Part shown: one piece after another, positions 23,102-32,133 of the stretch
Layout of the letters: every line of letters begins with the position of its first letter
Numbering within the stretch: position 1 is the first letter of the stretch
DNA from: Syntrophorhabdus sp. PtaB.Bin027
GTDB taxonomy: Bacteria; Desulfobacterota; Syntrophorhabdia; Syntrophorhabdales; Syntrophorhabdaceae
DNA length: 37,240 nucleotides
Assembly (NCBI GenBank): GCA_002067585.1
Contig: MVQO01000158.1
Span: forward strand, 1 to 37,240
Direction: 5' to 3'
Notes under the pieces: generated by a model
Databases searched by the model: none
Told to the model about the DNA's origin: nothing
What the model saw: the letters and a program-made list of their open reading frames with translations, nothing else
Position numbers and translations under genes: made by a program

Positions 23102-23764
23102 ATGCAAGCTAAACCAGCCTATGCCCTTGAAATGAAAGTTGGACAGCTTCTCGTGAAACGCGGGTTTCTTGATGAGGGGCAACTCGAAGAAGCACTCACT
23201 GTCCAAAGGAAGCTCAAGGAATACAAACCACTTGGGGAAATATGCAAGGAACTGGGTTTCATCTCGGGACGGGTACTCCGAGATTTTCTTTCACGATACC
23301 AGAAACAAATTTTTCTGGGAGAGCTTATCAATAAAATGGGGATCATATCAGACGAACAGCTGGATGAGGCCCTGCAACAGCAAAAGAAAAGCGGGGAGAA
23401 GCTGGGGCAAATCTTGATTAAAAATGGGATGATAACCTCGGCGGTCCTCATTGATTCTCTCTGTGTTCAACTTGGAATTGAAAAGATGCATCCCAGGAAG
23501 GACCATGTTGACAGAAATTTGCTTGATGAAGCGAATCATGCCTATTTTCGAAAAAAACGGGTTATCCCTCTTCAACTTGATAAAACAAAACGGGTTCTCA
23601 CAGTTGTTATGGAAGATCCTACTGACAATGAAGCTATTGGAGATCTGCAAAAAATGTTCAATGCATCAGTGGAACCGTTTATTGGCCCGCCCGGTGTCAC
23701 AGAATTTCTTTTGAATGAAATATTCGACGTGTGGTATGTATCCCACTCACACCGCCGAGCATAA
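23102..23764 (+). CDS. Orphan GspE/PilB N-terminal-domain protein (MshEN-like), no ATPase
   Basis: A 220-residue soluble protein that looks like the N-terminal region of type II secretion/type IV pilus ATPases without the motor. Two tandem MshEN-like helical units are visible, about 12-70 (VGQLLVKRGFLDEGQLEEAL) and 71-125 (GELINKMGIISDEQLDEALQQQ, then LGQILIKNGMIT). A GspE N1-like part follows (RVIPLQLDKTKRVLTVVMEDP, ending with TEFLLNEIF). No Walker A or B follows and the gene simply stops. Such units can bind cyclic di-GMP in some proteins; whether this one does is unknown. ATG 23102 is preferred to TTG 23084; SD is poor for both. No secretion or pilus genes are nearby. Confidence 0.8.
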   Translation: MQAKPAYALEMKVGQLLVKRGFLDEGQLEEALTVQRKLKEYKPLGEICKELGFISGRVLRDFLSRYQKQIFLGELINKMGIISDEQLDEALQQQKKSGEKLGQILIKNGMITSAVLIDSLCVQLGIEKMHPRKDHVDRNLLDEANHAYFRKKRVIPLQLDKTKRVLTVVMEDPTDNEAIGDLQKMFNASVEPFIGPPGVTEFLLNEIFDVWYVSHSHRRA

Positions 23765-23772
23765 GTTTATTG

Positions 23773-24262
23773 AAGCCCCCCTGTTTTTTCATTCCTGTCA
23801 CTCAGGCGGTAAAGTATATACCATATCACCTTCAACGATCCAATCCCCCTTTGTCTCATCAGAAATCGGGGTAACCTGCCTTCCCTTCCAGGACGAGCTA
23901 CCCTTAATTCCATAAAACCGACCACTGCCTGAAAGGAACTCACCATAACCATTCTCGTAAAGATGGGTCTTGGATTCAGGGTTCGACTTGCAGGTATATT
24001 CTGTCTTAGAAATAATTGTAGATCCATCTTCATACATGTATCGGGTATATCCTCGGATTGGGCCATTTCCATTTAGAAGATCACCTTGGACCCATGACGT
24101 CACAACAACCACCTCATTGCCTATATGAGCCAAACCTCTGCTCTCAAACATGCCCAATATGTGGCCTCCTCCATTGCCCACAAGCATCACCTCAGCCCTG
24201 GTTACTTGTCCAACTACCCAATAATGCTTATTGATCATCTTCATTTTCTTCAAAGCCCCCCT
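23773..24262. repeat. 10-bp direct repeat flanking the small unrecognised gene
   Basis: AAGCCCCCCT occurs at 23773-23782 and 24253-24262, one on each side of the gene at 23798-24244. The right copy also forms the G-rich stretch upstream of that gene's start on the minus strand. Confidence 0.5.
23798..24244 (-). CDS. Unrecognised small protein, probably beta-rich
   Basis: A protein of about 148 residues that I do not recognise. It lacks a signal peptide and membrane helices. The sequence alternates hydrophobic and polar residues in short strands, with repeated G-x-G turns: VGNGGGH, DGSTIISKTEY, GYGEFLSGSGRFYGIKGSSSWKG and KGDWIVEGDMVYTLP. That pattern suggests a small closed beta-barrel such as the allene-oxide-cyclase-like or lipocalin-like folds; this is a guess from pattern. 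ATG at 24244 and 24238 and TTG at 24253 are all possible, with a G-rich stretch (AGGGGGG) 10 or more nt upstream. It converges on the GspE-N gene and is bracketed by 10-bp direct repeats. Confidence 0.55.
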   Translation of the reverse strand: MKMINKHYWVVGQVTRAEVMLVGNGGGHILGMFESRGLAHIGNEVVVVTSWVQGDLLNGNGPIRGYTRYMYEDGSTIISKTEYTCKSNPESKTHLYENGYGEFLSGSGRFYGIKGSSSWKGRQVTPISDETKGDWIVEGDMVYTLPPE

Positions 24263-24359
24263 TTATCATGTTCTTATTCCTTCCATTGTAATCTTTGTTT
24301 TAATCCAAGTATAGCATTCCTCTATGAGCTTGCCAAAGGAGAAAGAATAGACAGACACA

Positions 24360-24692
24360 TTATTTTTTCATGGCATTAGCTCTCCCCTTTCATGAGAGGC
24401 GCACTTGCAACCACTTCTCAGAATCATAGAATAACCGGCTTACATTTCGATTATCTCGGATTTGTAAAACCTTGCAACCTCTGATATCACAGTGATATAT
24501 GAATATCCGGTTCTTTTCTGAAAATTCCCTCAGTATGAAAAGCTGCGCCCGGGGTTTGTCTCCATCAATAGTGGTAAGGGCTGCATGGTGAAGTGGACTC
24601 CGGAAGCTCTGAAAGCCCTCATGGAGAAGCTTCCAACTCGATTCAAGAACCTCGTCAAACATTGTAATATGTTTCTTTTTCCCAAAAACCAT
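24360..24692 (-). pseudogene. Truncated pyridoxamine 5'-phosphate oxidase-like flavoprotein
   Basis: The first 100 codons (24692 to 24390) match the N-terminal half of PNPOx-like FMN-binding proteins: SSWKLLHEGFQSFRSPLHHAAL, DKPRAQLFILREF, FIYHCDIRGCKVLQI and RLFYDSEKWLQVRL. Family members continue with G-R-A and roughly 90 more residues. Here a TGA (24392-24390) falls right after the RLS, and reading on in the same frame gives KGRANAMKK before a second stop at 24362-24360. The family's GRA is thus still visible beyond the stop, which points to a broken gene and not a short one. A shortened protein without its second half would probably not form the FMN dimer. Confidence 0.7.
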
Positions 24693-24800
24693 GTACGTTC
24701 GTTCCTGAGAAACGATTACCTTGGTAAGAATAATTTCTCGATTCAGTAGTTTTTATTATATCATTAAGAGAAGAAACCGTACATAGCTAGAAAAATTAGG

Positions 24801-26153
24801 TCAGGAATGGGAAACATTGATCTTGTCATAGAGGTTCTTCCTGCTGATACCCAGAAGACGTGCTGCCCTGCTTTTATTACCCCCGACAGATTGCAAAACA
24901 TTTCGAATATATTCTGCCTCCATCTCCCTGAGGGTCAGTATCCTGCCCTTAATCTGCGAATCTTTTGATTCTTTCAACTGTGAAACAGGATTTAACATAC
25001 CTTCCGACAGGTCCTGTGCAAGTATTTCTTCCCTATCGTTGCTCACGATGGCTGCCCTTTCAACAACATTTGAAAGTTCTCGTACATTGCCCGGCCAGTC
25101 ATATGCCATGAGGAGCTCCATCGCTTCCCGGGAGAGATGTTTCTTTTTCCCCCCCCTGGAGCATTTCTCAAGGAAATACCTGACCAGGAGCGGTATGTCT
25201 TCTCGCTTGCCCCTGAGTGGTGGAAGGTTGATAACAAAAGTGCTGATACGAAAAAAAAGGTCTCTGCGAAATTGTTTCTCCTCAGCAGCCACATTTAAAT
25301 CTTTGTTTGTGGCAAAAATAAAACGGACATCCACTTTTATTTCTTTGGTGTCCCCGAGCTTCCGGAAAATACCTGTTTCAAGCACTCTCAGCAATTTCGC
25401 CTGTATGCTCATTCCCATGTCCCCGACTTCGTCGATAAAGAACGTGCCCCTGTCGGCAATTTCAATGAGGCCCATTTTATCTGTCTCAGCCCCGGTGAAA
25501 GCGCCTTTCCTGTACCCAAAGAGCTCGCTTTCCAGCATGGTTTCCTGAAGTATACTGGAGTTGACCACCACAAAAGGGTTTATGGCACGGGGGCTAAGGT
25601 CGTGGATTGCCCTTGCAGCAAGCTCCTTGCCAGTCCCTGTTTCACCGAGAATAAGCACTGGAATGTCTGAACCGGCAACCATGCTTATTTGGCCTCTCAC
25701 CTTTTCCATCTCCTTACTGTTTCCAACAAAATCGTTGCTGCCCCCTATCCTATGAAGCTGTTCTTCGAGAATAATGTTCTTTACCTTCAAAGCCTTCTTC
25801 TCATGGGCCTTCGTAATTACATTTGAAAGTTCTGTCATCTTGCAGGGCTTTGTTAAGTAGTCATATGCTCCAAGCTTCATAGAGCGGATTGCCGTCGCTA
25901 CAGAAGCATATCCCGTAAGCATGATTACCTCGGTGGTTGGTTCCAGCTGTTTCAGTTTCAGCAGAAGCTCAACTCCATCCATATCAGGAAGCTTGATATC
26001 AAGAACTGCAACATCGAAATTTTCTCGTTTCATTGCTGATAATGCCTCTTTCGCACGGTGTGCTACAGTGACATACATCCCTTCTTCAGTTAGTTGTTCA
26101 CGAAAGGCCTCGGCAAGACGAATTTCATCGTCAACGATTAATACATTAATCAT
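24801..26153 (-). CDS. NtrC-family sigma-54-dependent response regulator
   Basis: A 450-residue activator of sigma-54 RNA polymerase. The receiver domain (1-120) has D9-E10, phospho-acceptor D52, T80 and K102. The AAA+ domain has Walker A GETGTGKE (170-177), the sigma-54 contact loop GAFTGA (217-222), Walker B FFIDE (238-242) and the arginine-finger region. A C-terminal Fis-type helix-turn-helix (NKSRAARLLGISRKNLYDKI) binds upstream enhancer sites. I start at ATG 26153, which has SD GGAGGG and the canonical [10 protein letters not shown]; the longer frame adds unrelated residues. The start overlaps the end of the kinase gene by 8 bp. The sigma-54 promoter at 28529-28544 is the obvious target. 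Confidence 0.95.
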   Translation of the reverse strand: MINVLIVDDEIRLAEAFREQLTEEGMYVTVAHRAKEALSAMKRENFDVAVLDIKLPDMDGVELLLKLKQLEPTTEVIMLTGYASVATAIRSMKLGAYDYLTKPCKMTELSNVITKAHEKKALKVKNIILEEQLHRIGGSNDFVGNSKEMEKVRGQISMVAGSDIPVLILGETGTGKELAARAIHDLSPRAINPFVVVNSSILQETMLESELFGYRKGAFTGAETDKMGLIEIADRGTFFIDEVGDMGMSIQAKLLRVLETGIFRKLGDTKEIKVDVRFIFATNKDLNVAAEEKQFRRDLFFRISTFVINLPPLRGKREDIPLLVRYFLEKCSRGGKKKHLSREAMELLMAYDWPGNVRELSNVVERAAIVSNDREEILAQDLSEGMLNPVSQLKESKDSQIKGRILTLREMEAEYIRNVLQSVGGNKSRAARLLGISRKNLYDKINVSHS

Positions 26154-28236
26154 GGTTGCCCTCCTCTCTTTTTTTTCTATCTTGATCGATGGGCAACGAC
26201 ACAACAAAATTAGTGCCAGATGCAGGTCCGCTGTGAACCTCTATGGTTCCCCCCATACCCTTAACAAAGTCATAACATAATGATAGGCCGAGACCAATCC
26301 CTTTTTTTGATTCTTTCGTTGTGAAAAAGGGTTCAAAAATCTTCTCGATAATGGTATCTGGTATCCCGATGCCATTATCTTCAACTTCAACGACTACCAT
26401 GTTGTTTCTCAACGCGGTACGAATGCATAACTGCGCATCTTTCCTCCCTTCTAAAGCATCCAGTGCATTGTTTATGAGATTAACAAAGATCTGGCGAAGA
26501 ATATTCGTGTCGCCAGGTATCACCGGCAACAGTGCCATAGTTTCCCTCGTAATGCTCAGGCCAGGATTTTCAGCGCTCAATCGTTCGAGGATAGTATCAA
26601 GGAGTCTCTCAATATCGACTCGTGTAATCTCCTGTCCCTCATTTTTCGGTATGCTGAGGATATCAGACACAACCCTTTTACATCTGAATGCCTCCTCATC
26701 AATAATCTTAAGGTAGCCCTTGAGTTTTTCAAATTCATATTGGCTCAGAAAAATGTTGTCGATTGATTCAAGATAATTGGATGCCCGTTCAGCATATGCA
26801 ACCAGGGTGCCCAGTGGGTTGTTGAGTTCGTGGGCGATCCCTGCCGAGAGCCTTCCAATGGTTGCCATTTTTACTTCCTGCATGAGTTTAGCTCTTGTTT
26901 TTACACGCTCAGTAGTCTCTTCAATGATGCAAAGAAGACCTTCAATTTCTCCGTCTTTTCCTTTGAGAGGAACACCTTTAAAATCTATAAAGATGTTCCT
27001 GTCACCTCTGTACGTCATGAATGCAAAATCCCAGAGCTGAAATGGTTCACCTTGGAGGCCTTTTCTTATATATTCCGCAAGGCCACACCGAATCGTAAAC
27101 TGGTTCTCAAGCCAGTTAAAGCCCAGGAGTTTTTCCTCGGCTTCACGTCCTAATCCTGAAAGCGTTGCAAGGGCCGGATTTACACTCATGAATTTTCCCT
27201 GCATGTCAATGGTAAAAATTGCCACCGGGGCATGTTCGATAATTGACGTGTTGAGCTGGTGAAGCATTTCCAATTCCCGCTCTACCTTCTTTTTTTCTGT
27301 GATGTCTTCTACTGTCCCCTCATAATACAGGATACGGTTGTTTTCATCGCGGACATCGCGGGCACTTATGGAGACCAATATCTGACTTCCATCTTTTCGA
27401 TATAATTCGCATTCAAAGCCTCTCACCAGCCCATCCCTTTCGATACTCTCCATAAAATTTGTGCGGATTTCAGGATGCACATAAATCTGATTCCTAACAT
27501 CCGCAACTGATGACAGAAACTCATCCGGTGAGTCATAGCCAAGCATCTTAGCAAAAGCAGGGTTGGCTGAAATGGGCTTACCCTCCGGTGTGGTTTGGCA
27601 TATCCCCTCCACAGCATTTTCAAAGATGCTCCGGTATTTTTTTTCTGTTTGCTGCAATTTCTCGTGAGCCTTTTTCCTCCCCGTTATGTCAAGAAGAGTA
27701 CCAATAAGGGCAGGTCTTTCCTGATACACAGTGCGGGATCCATAGACCTCCACATAAATAATCTCTTTTTTCCGGGTTATCCCCCTGAACTCGAAATGAA
27801 TCGATTCTGTCTCGCCTGAGATTCTTTTCCGAATATTATCCTGAACCAGAGGCCAGTCCTCGGGTAACACCAAGTCTTTCGGAGTCTTTCTTTTTTTGCC
27901 CGTGAGGTTGTCGATTGAATAGCCAAATATCTCTGCAAGCTTCGGGTTTACATACTTAAAAACATCATCCTGAATAAGATAGATGCCAACAAGCGATTTC
28001 TCTGCAAGATCTCTGAATTTATTTTCCGACTCCCGGTGTGCACGCTCGGCAGGTGTCTGTTCTGGGAATATTGGGGCATTTCTAAAATTCCTAATAAGAC
28101 TCTTACTCTTTATCCCGGAGGCACCGGGCAATCTCTTCCTCAACCATCCATTAACCCTTGGTTGCCAGAACATCCTCGCCTCATGTTCTTTGTTCGCCCT
28201 GTCTCTGTAAAGTTCATACCCTTTCTTTTCATTCAT
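26146..28236 (-). CDS. Soluble sensor histidine kinase with three PAS domains
   Basis: A 696-residue cytosolic kinase; no membrane helix is seen. Three PAS domains lie at about 73-188, 200-318 and 325-445, each followed by an ITGRKK-, ITEKKK- or TTERV-type linker. Next come HisKA with H469 ([10 protein letters not shown]) and HATPase_c with N box N589 ([10 protein letters not shown]), G1 DNGIGIP and G2 GIGLGLSL. The three PAS units suggest sensing of an internal ligand or redox state. ATG 28236 is chosen over ATG 28284 for the N-terminal charge pattern; SD is weak for both. The last 8 bp overlap the response regulator gene, making them a cognate pair, next to the acyl-CoA synthetase operon. 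Confidence 0.93.
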   Translation of the reverse strand: MNEKKGYELYRDRANKEHEARMFWQPRVNGWLRKRLPGASGIKSKSLIRNFRNAPIFPEQTPAERAHRESENKFRDLAEKSLVGIYLIQDDVFKYVNPKLAEIFGYSIDNLTGKKRKTPKDLVLPEDWPLVQDNIRKRISGETESIHFEFRGITRKKEIIYVEVYGSRTVYQERPALIGTLLDITGRKKAHEKLQQTEKKYRSIFENAVEGICQTTPEGKPISANPAFAKMLGYDSPDEFLSSVADVRNQIYVHPEIRTNFMESIERDGLVRGFECELYRKDGSQILVSISARDVRDENNRILYYEGTVEDITEKKKVERELEMLHQLNTSIIEHAPVAIFTIDMQGKFMSVNPALATLSGLGREAEEKLLGFNWLENQFTIRCGLAEYIRKGLQGEPFQLWDFAFMTYRGDRNIFIDFKGVPLKGKDGEIEGLLCIIEETTERVKTRAKLMQEVKMATIGRLSAGIAHELNNPLGTLVAYAERASNYLESIDNIFLSQYEFEKLKGYLKIIDEEAFRCKRVVSDILSIPKNEGQEITRVDIERLLDTILERLSAENPGLSITRETMALLPVIPGDTNILRQIFVNLINNALDALEGRKDAQLCIRTALRNNMVVVEVEDNGIGIPDTIIEKIFEPFFTTKESKKGIGLGLSLCYDFVKGMGGTIEVHSGPASGTNFVVSLPIDQDRKKREEGNHD

Positions 28237-28477
28237 TGTATCAAACCTTTCAACACTTCCTCTCGAAGTATATGCACGTTGCATTCCAGGTTAGAAATTT
28301 CTCAACCGCTTTGGGATTTTTGCTGCTCTCCTTTGATTTAATGTGATTATGACGATATTGGCTCTCCGCAGGTGATTGACAACCCGACGTCCTGATAATT
28401 AACTGTTTAATTTTAATACAACTCTGTGGTTATTTTCAATACACCCTGTAAAAACATAGTGCAGAAGAATGGCTCAC

Positions 28478-28517
28478 CCAAGACCTTTTGATTTGTCCAA
28501 ACCCACGCCAGTCTTGG
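28478..28517. promoter_or_regulatory. Inverted repeat just upstream of the sigma-54 promoter
   Basis: CCAAGAC (28478-28484) and GTCTTGG (28511-28517) are perfect inverted copies separated by 26 bp. The right arm ends 11 bp before the -24 element. This is closer than most NtrC-type enhancers, but it could be a binding site for the neighbouring regulator or for IHF-assisted looping. Confidence 0.35.
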
Positions 28518-28528
28518 TTTTACGCTCA

Positions 28529-28544
28529 TGGCACTTTGCTTGCT
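28529..28544 (+). promoter_or_regulatory. Sigma-54 (-24/-12) promoter of the acyl-CoA synthetase operon
   Basis: TGGCAC (28529-28534), 5 bp, TTGCT (28540-28544), with the required 10 bp between the invariant GG (28530-28531) and GC (28542-28543). Predicted start near 28555; the SD of the synthetase gene follows at 28571-28577. It is the only full match I found in the window, and it lies beside an NtrC-type activator gene. Confidence 0.85.
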
Positions 28545-28581
28545 TATTAGGAGCAAACAAACATTGAACAGGAGGGGTTAT

Positions 28582-30156
28582 ATGGGCCAACAAAAACAAT
28601 TCTCAACGATCAGAACCTTACTGGATCGAAATGCGATGTTATATCCTGAGAAAATAGCAATGAAGGAGATTGATGGCACAAGAGCATACACGTATAAAGA
28701 GTTAAAGGACAGAACAAACAGGATGGGTAACGCCCTCTACGATCTTGGAATAAAAAAGGGGGAGCGGGTGGCCATCCTCAGCCAGAATAGTTTCGAGTAT
28801 ATTGAATCGTCACTCAGCGTGCCCAACGCAGGGCTAATCTATGTAGTCTGTAATTTCAGACTTGCTCCGCCTGAGATTGCGTCAGTTCTCGCTGATGCAG
28901 AACCATCAATTCTGTTTGTTCAGGATCAGTTCGTTGACATTGCTCAAAACCTAAAAAGCTTTCTTCCATCTGTCAAACACTTTGTATACTTCGGCGATCC
29001 TGCAAAAAAACCTGATGGCTGGCTTGACTATGAAGGGCTGATAAGAAACGCCTCACCATCTGACCAGACATCAGATATCTTTGAGGATGACATTGCAATG
29101 CTCATGTATACAAGCGGGACCACCGGGCTTCCCAAGGGAGTAATGCAGACCCACGGAAATTTCTACCATGCCGGTCGCGTCTGCTCCCGGAACAACAATC
29201 TTTCAATGGATGACCACGTGTTTGTGGTCTGCCCCATGTACCATATCACTGCCCATTATACCTTCTTCGGTAGCTTCTATGTATCGGCGCCTGCCTATAT
29301 CTTTCCCCGGTGGGATGTTGACCTTTTCCTTTCAACCACTGAGAAAGAGAAACTTACAGCTGGTATGTTCGCTACTCCAATGGTGATGATGATTCTCGAT
29401 TCCCCGAACCTGAAAAGATACGATGTTTCAAGCTGGAGAAACCTCTGGTTTGCCGGAGCAGGGATAATCCCATCTGTTTACAAACAGTTCATTGATACTT
29501 TCGGTAACATCCTCGGGGAACACCATGGTACCACTGAATCAACAGGCGTTACCACCAACCTTTCTCCGCGGGATATCCAGGATGCTTTTGACAGGGGCGA
29601 TTTCAATATCCTTGAATCATGCGGAAAGGCAAGTTACGACATGGAGATACTTGTTGTGGATGAAAATAACACTCCTGTTCCTTCAGGCGGTATAGGAGAA
29701 ATGATAATACGGGGGCCTGGCATATCTCTGGGTTACTGGAGGAAGGAAGAAGCAACCAAAAAAGCATTCCAGGGGGAGTGGTTTCACACCGAGGATGTCT
29801 GCTCCATTGATGAATGGGGATATATCAGGGTAATAGACAGGCTTAAAGATATGATCATTACCGGTGGCGAGAATGTATACCCTGCTGAGGTTGAAAAGGT
29901 TCTTCATCAGCATCCCTATGTTAAGGAATCGTGCGTCATTGGCACGCCCCACCCTGTTTGGGGAGAGGCCGTGACTGCGGTAATTGTTCTCAGGAATGGG
30001 GAGGCAGTAACACCATCGGACTTTATCAATTACTGTAAAGGGAAAATTGCCGGATACAAGGTACCTAAAATTATCCACTTTATTCCTGAAATGCCCAGGA
30101 ATGCTGCGGGAAAGATTATGAAAAGGGAACTACGGGAACAGTTTTCGAAGAATTAA
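28582..30156 (+). CDS. Acyl-CoA synthetase (AMP-forming) under sigma-54 control
   Basis: Activates a carboxylic acid to acyl-CoA with ATP. From ATG 28582 the protein has 524 residues. The longer frame from 28528 would start inside the promoter and lacks an SD, whereas AGGAGGGG lies just before 28582. Motifs are YTSGTTGLPKGVM near 176-188, GEHHGTTESTG in place of the usual YGxTE block, TEDVCSIDEWG, the hinge RLKDMIITGGENVYPAEVE and the lysine in NAAGKIMKREL. It is first in an operon with a small membrane protein, a symporter and an acyl-CoA dehydrogenase, so its acid is probably imported by that symporter and then oxidised. The acid itself cannot be named. Confidence 0.94.
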   Translation: MGQQKQFSTIRTLLDRNAMLYPEKIAMKEIDGTRAYTYKELKDRTNRMGNALYDLGIKKGERVAILSQNSFEYIESSLSVPNAGLIYVVCNFRLAPPEIASVLADAEPSILFVQDQFVDIAQNLKSFLPSVKHFVYFGDPAKKPDGWLDYEGLIRNASPSDQTSDIFEDDIAMLMYTSGTTGLPKGVMQTHGNFYHAGRVCSRNNNLSMDDHVFVVCPMYHITAHYTFFGSFYVSAPAYIFPRWDVDLFLSTTEKEKLTAGMFATPMVMMILDSPNLKRYDVSSWRNLWFAGAGIIPSVYKQFIDTFGNILGEHHGTTESTGVTTNLSPRDIQDAFDRGDFNILESCGKASYDMEILVVDENNTPVPSGGIGEMIIRGPGISLGYWRKEEATKKAFQGEWFHTEDVCSIDEWGYIRVIDRLKDMIITGGENVYPAEVEKVLHQHPYVKESCVIGTPHPVWGEAVTAVIVLRNGEAVTPSDFINYCKGKIAGYKVPKIIHFIPEMPRNAAGKIMKRELREQFSKN

Positions 30157-30167
30157 GCTTATTTTTA

Positions 30168-30187
30168 GGCCAGGATAATTCCTGGCC
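30168..30187 (+). other. Intercistronic hairpin after the acyl-CoA synthetase
   Basis: GGCCAGG (30168-30174), ATAATT, CCTGGCC (30181-30187). A 7-8 bp stem with a tight loop and no T-run after it. It is probably an mRNA-stability or processing element inside the operon and not a terminator. Confidence 0.5.
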
Positions 30188-30214
30188 CGTATTACACGCT
30201 AAGGGGGTATTGTT

Positions 30215-30433
30215 ATGAGAGAAATAACAGGTCACAGACCAGGGAAAATCTTCTTGTGGATTCTAGGTTTAAGCTCTATCTGGTACATTTTCATTCTTCC
30301 ATTCGTGCTGCAAAATACCACCTATCTCCTCTTTGATTGGATGCCGGTCGTTGTATTCTTTTATACTGCCCAGACAACTTTATGGCTTGTTGTATTCTGG
30401 ATTTACACATCAAGGCACTGGCCATACCGGTGA
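30215..30433 (+). CDS. Small two-helix membrane protein, DUF3311-like symporter partner
   Basis: A 72-residue protein with two hydrophobic helices (about 11-32 and 40-62) joined by a short loop (NTTYLLFDWMP) and a basic end (TSRHWPYR). Short proteins of this shape are often encoded directly before SSS symporters and are thought to be accessory subunits. The symporter gene starts 55 bp downstream. SD AAGGGGG precedes ATG 30215. The family assignment is by size, topology and position; sequence similarity to DUF3311 is only suggestive. Confidence 0.75.
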   Translation: MREITGHRPGKIFLWILGLSSIWYIFILPFVLQNTTYLLFDWMPVVVFFYTAQTTLWLVVFWIYTSRHWPYR

Positions 30434-30488
30434 GCATAATGGGAACAAAAAGGCTTTTCTAAAAAAGAATGCAACGGGGGAGGATATT

Positions 30489-32033
30489 ATGATTTGGATA
30501 GTTCTTATTTTAGGTGTAATCCTGGTGCTTATCAGTGCTTACGGGTATAAACTGTCAAGCAAGACTGCAGCCGATTATCTCCTTGCCGGAAGGGCAATCG
30601 GAACGTTTGTCATGTTTTTTTATGTCTACTTTGCCATATCAAGTGCCTGGACCTTTTATGGATTTCCCGGGACAATTTATAATACCGGGCCTGGATTCAT
30701 GCTTTTCTTCTCTTTTATTTCCTTTGCTTTCCTTTACGTTTTGATTGGTCCAAAACTGTGGGCTGGTGGAAAAAAGTACGGATATATATCACCTGTTCAG
30801 TATCTCGGCGAACGTTATCAATCCAATGCCCTGCGGCTTATTGTCAGCGGGCTGCTCGTATTATTCCTCTTTCCGTACCTCGGACTTCAGGCAGTTGGCA
30901 TCGGCGCAGGAATGAAAGCAGCAGTGGGTCTCCCCTTCTGGTTTGGCGCTCTGTATATGACTGTCATCATGCTTCTCATCTGCCTCATAGGCGGAACGCG
31001 AAGCGTTGCTTGGTTGAACGTCCTCCTCGGCATTATTTTTACCGCAACTTTCTGGGGTTTTCTGGTGTGGATTATGTTTGCTACGGACAACTCAAGCCTT
31101 ACAGCCATGGCTGAAAAGGTAAAGGTGCTGAAACCCGGTCTGCTCGGTGTACCTGGACCTGTGAATGCCTGGACTACCCAGAGCCTCATGGGGCTTGCCC
31201 TTGCTGGCCTGACTGTGTTCGCCTGGCCTCATATCGTCATAGGCACCATGCAGGCAAAGAGTCTTGTTGTTGTCCGCAAGACAGCCATTGCAATGCTTCT
31301 GTTCTCCATATTCTTCTGCAATATTGCAGCCATCTGGGGATATCTGGTAGCGCCCATACTGATTCCCGGCCTCAAAGGGAAGGCTGCAGATGCAGTGGTA
31401 CAAATGGCTATCACCCAATATCTGCCTGTATGGGCGAGCGGTGCCACTCTTATCGCTGTCCTCGCAGCCGCTATATCCACAGTTGCAACACAGTTGATGA
31501 TTACCGGGCTTCTCGTGTCGAGGGATATTGTTTTTGCCGTGTCAAAACCAAGCGACAAAGCGCTTATACTTTGGTCAAGGTATGCCATGATTGGCGCATC
31601 GGTAGTCAGCTTTGCCCTGGCGATGGCAAGACCTGCAGAGTTAGGGCTATTGCTGAGCAACATTGCTTCACCAGGATTTGCCATGTGGATTCCTGCACTT
31701 TTAGGTGGCGTCTTGTGGAAACGGGGCACAAAGGAAGGGGCAATCACCGGGCTTCTTGTGGGTCTGGCCTTGCTTATAGGTGGATCCTATTTCTATAAAC
31801 CATTGCTTTTAGGTTTTCATCCAATCTTCATACCCCTTTTAGTAAATACCGTTCTGTATATTGGTGTTAGTTTGGTTACATCCCCTGTGTCAAAAGAGGT
31901 GCAACACAAGTTTTTTGATGAATTAGAGGATTATCTGCTTGAATACACAGCCTATGAGCGTGCAAAGTCTGTAAAACCAGTCAGAGACGAGATTGAACGT
32001 GTAAAACCTGAGGCAGAGCCTGTAAATGCATAA
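30489..32033 (+). CDS. Sodium/solute symporter (SSS family)
   Basis: A 514-residue inner-membrane carrier with about 13 helices, likely importing the acid used by the operon. The first helix (MIWIVLILGVILVLISAYGY) is followed by the family's DYLLAGRAIG signature. Near the core are SPVQYLGERYQSNALR and GLQAVGIGAG, and the conserved LIAVLAAAISTVATQL sodium-site helix lies near 340. The C-terminal tail is charged. ATG 30489 has SD GGGGGAGG. The frame runs back to 30333, but that part overlaps the small membrane protein gene and reads as unrelated sequence. The gene belongs to the sigma-54 operon, between the acyl-CoA synthetase and acyl-CoA dehydrogenase genes. Confidence 0.93.
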   Translation: MIWIVLILGVILVLISAYGYKLSSKTAADYLLAGRAIGTFVMFFYVYFAISSAWTFYGFPGTIYNTGPGFMLFFSFISFAFLYVLIGPKLWAGGKKYGYISPVQYLGERYQSNALRLIVSGLLVLFLFPYLGLQAVGIGAGMKAAVGLPFWFGALYMTVIMLLICLIGGTRSVAWLNVLLGIIFTATFWGFLVWIMFATDNSSLTAMAEKVKVLKPGLLGVPGPVNAWTTQSLMGLALAGLTVFAWPHIVIGTMQAKSLVVVRKTAIAMLLFSIFFCNIAAIWGYLVAPILIPGLKGKAADAVVQMAITQYLPVWASGATLIAVLAAAISTVATQLMITGLLVSRDIVFAVSKPSDKALILWSRYAMIGASVVSFALAMARPAELGLLLSNIASPGFAMWIPALLGGVLWKRGTKEGAITGLLVGLALLIGGSYFYKPLLLGFHPIFIPLLVNTVLYIGVSLVTSPVSKEVQHKFFDELEDYLLEYTAYERAKSVKPVRDEIERVKPEAEPVNA

Positions 32034-32075
32034 AATTTGGGTAAGAAATGCAGAGAAAGAATAGTACCTGAGCAA

Positions 32076-32133
32076 AAGGACCGGGAGTTTTCAAGAGTAA
32101 CGCCCCCATAACCCTGAAAATAACCCGGTCCTT
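32076..32133 (+). other. Long hairpin before the acyl-CoA dehydrogenase gene
   Basis: AAGGACCGGG (32076-32085) pairs perfectly with CCCGGTCCTT (32124-32133). After an AG/TAA internal loop, TTTTCA pairs with TGAAAA, closing a 21-nt C-rich loop. It ends 8 bp before the SD (AAGGAGG). No T-run follows, so it could protect or cut the transcript, or regulate translation of the dehydrogenase. Confidence 0.55.

Noticed and set aside
25039..25548. Plus-strand frame of 169 codons inside the response regulator gene
   Set aside because: It is the complement of the AAA+ domain; the minus frame has all catalytic motifs, and the plus frame resembles nothing.
28237..28284. N-terminal extension of the histidine kinase to ATG 28284
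   Set aside because: Possible but not supported: 16 extra residues with no family feature and no clear SD; kept out, with low certainty.
30333..30488. N-terminal extension of the symporter frame
   Set aside because: It overlaps the small membrane protein gene in another frame, and the strong SD and signature helix place the start at 30489.
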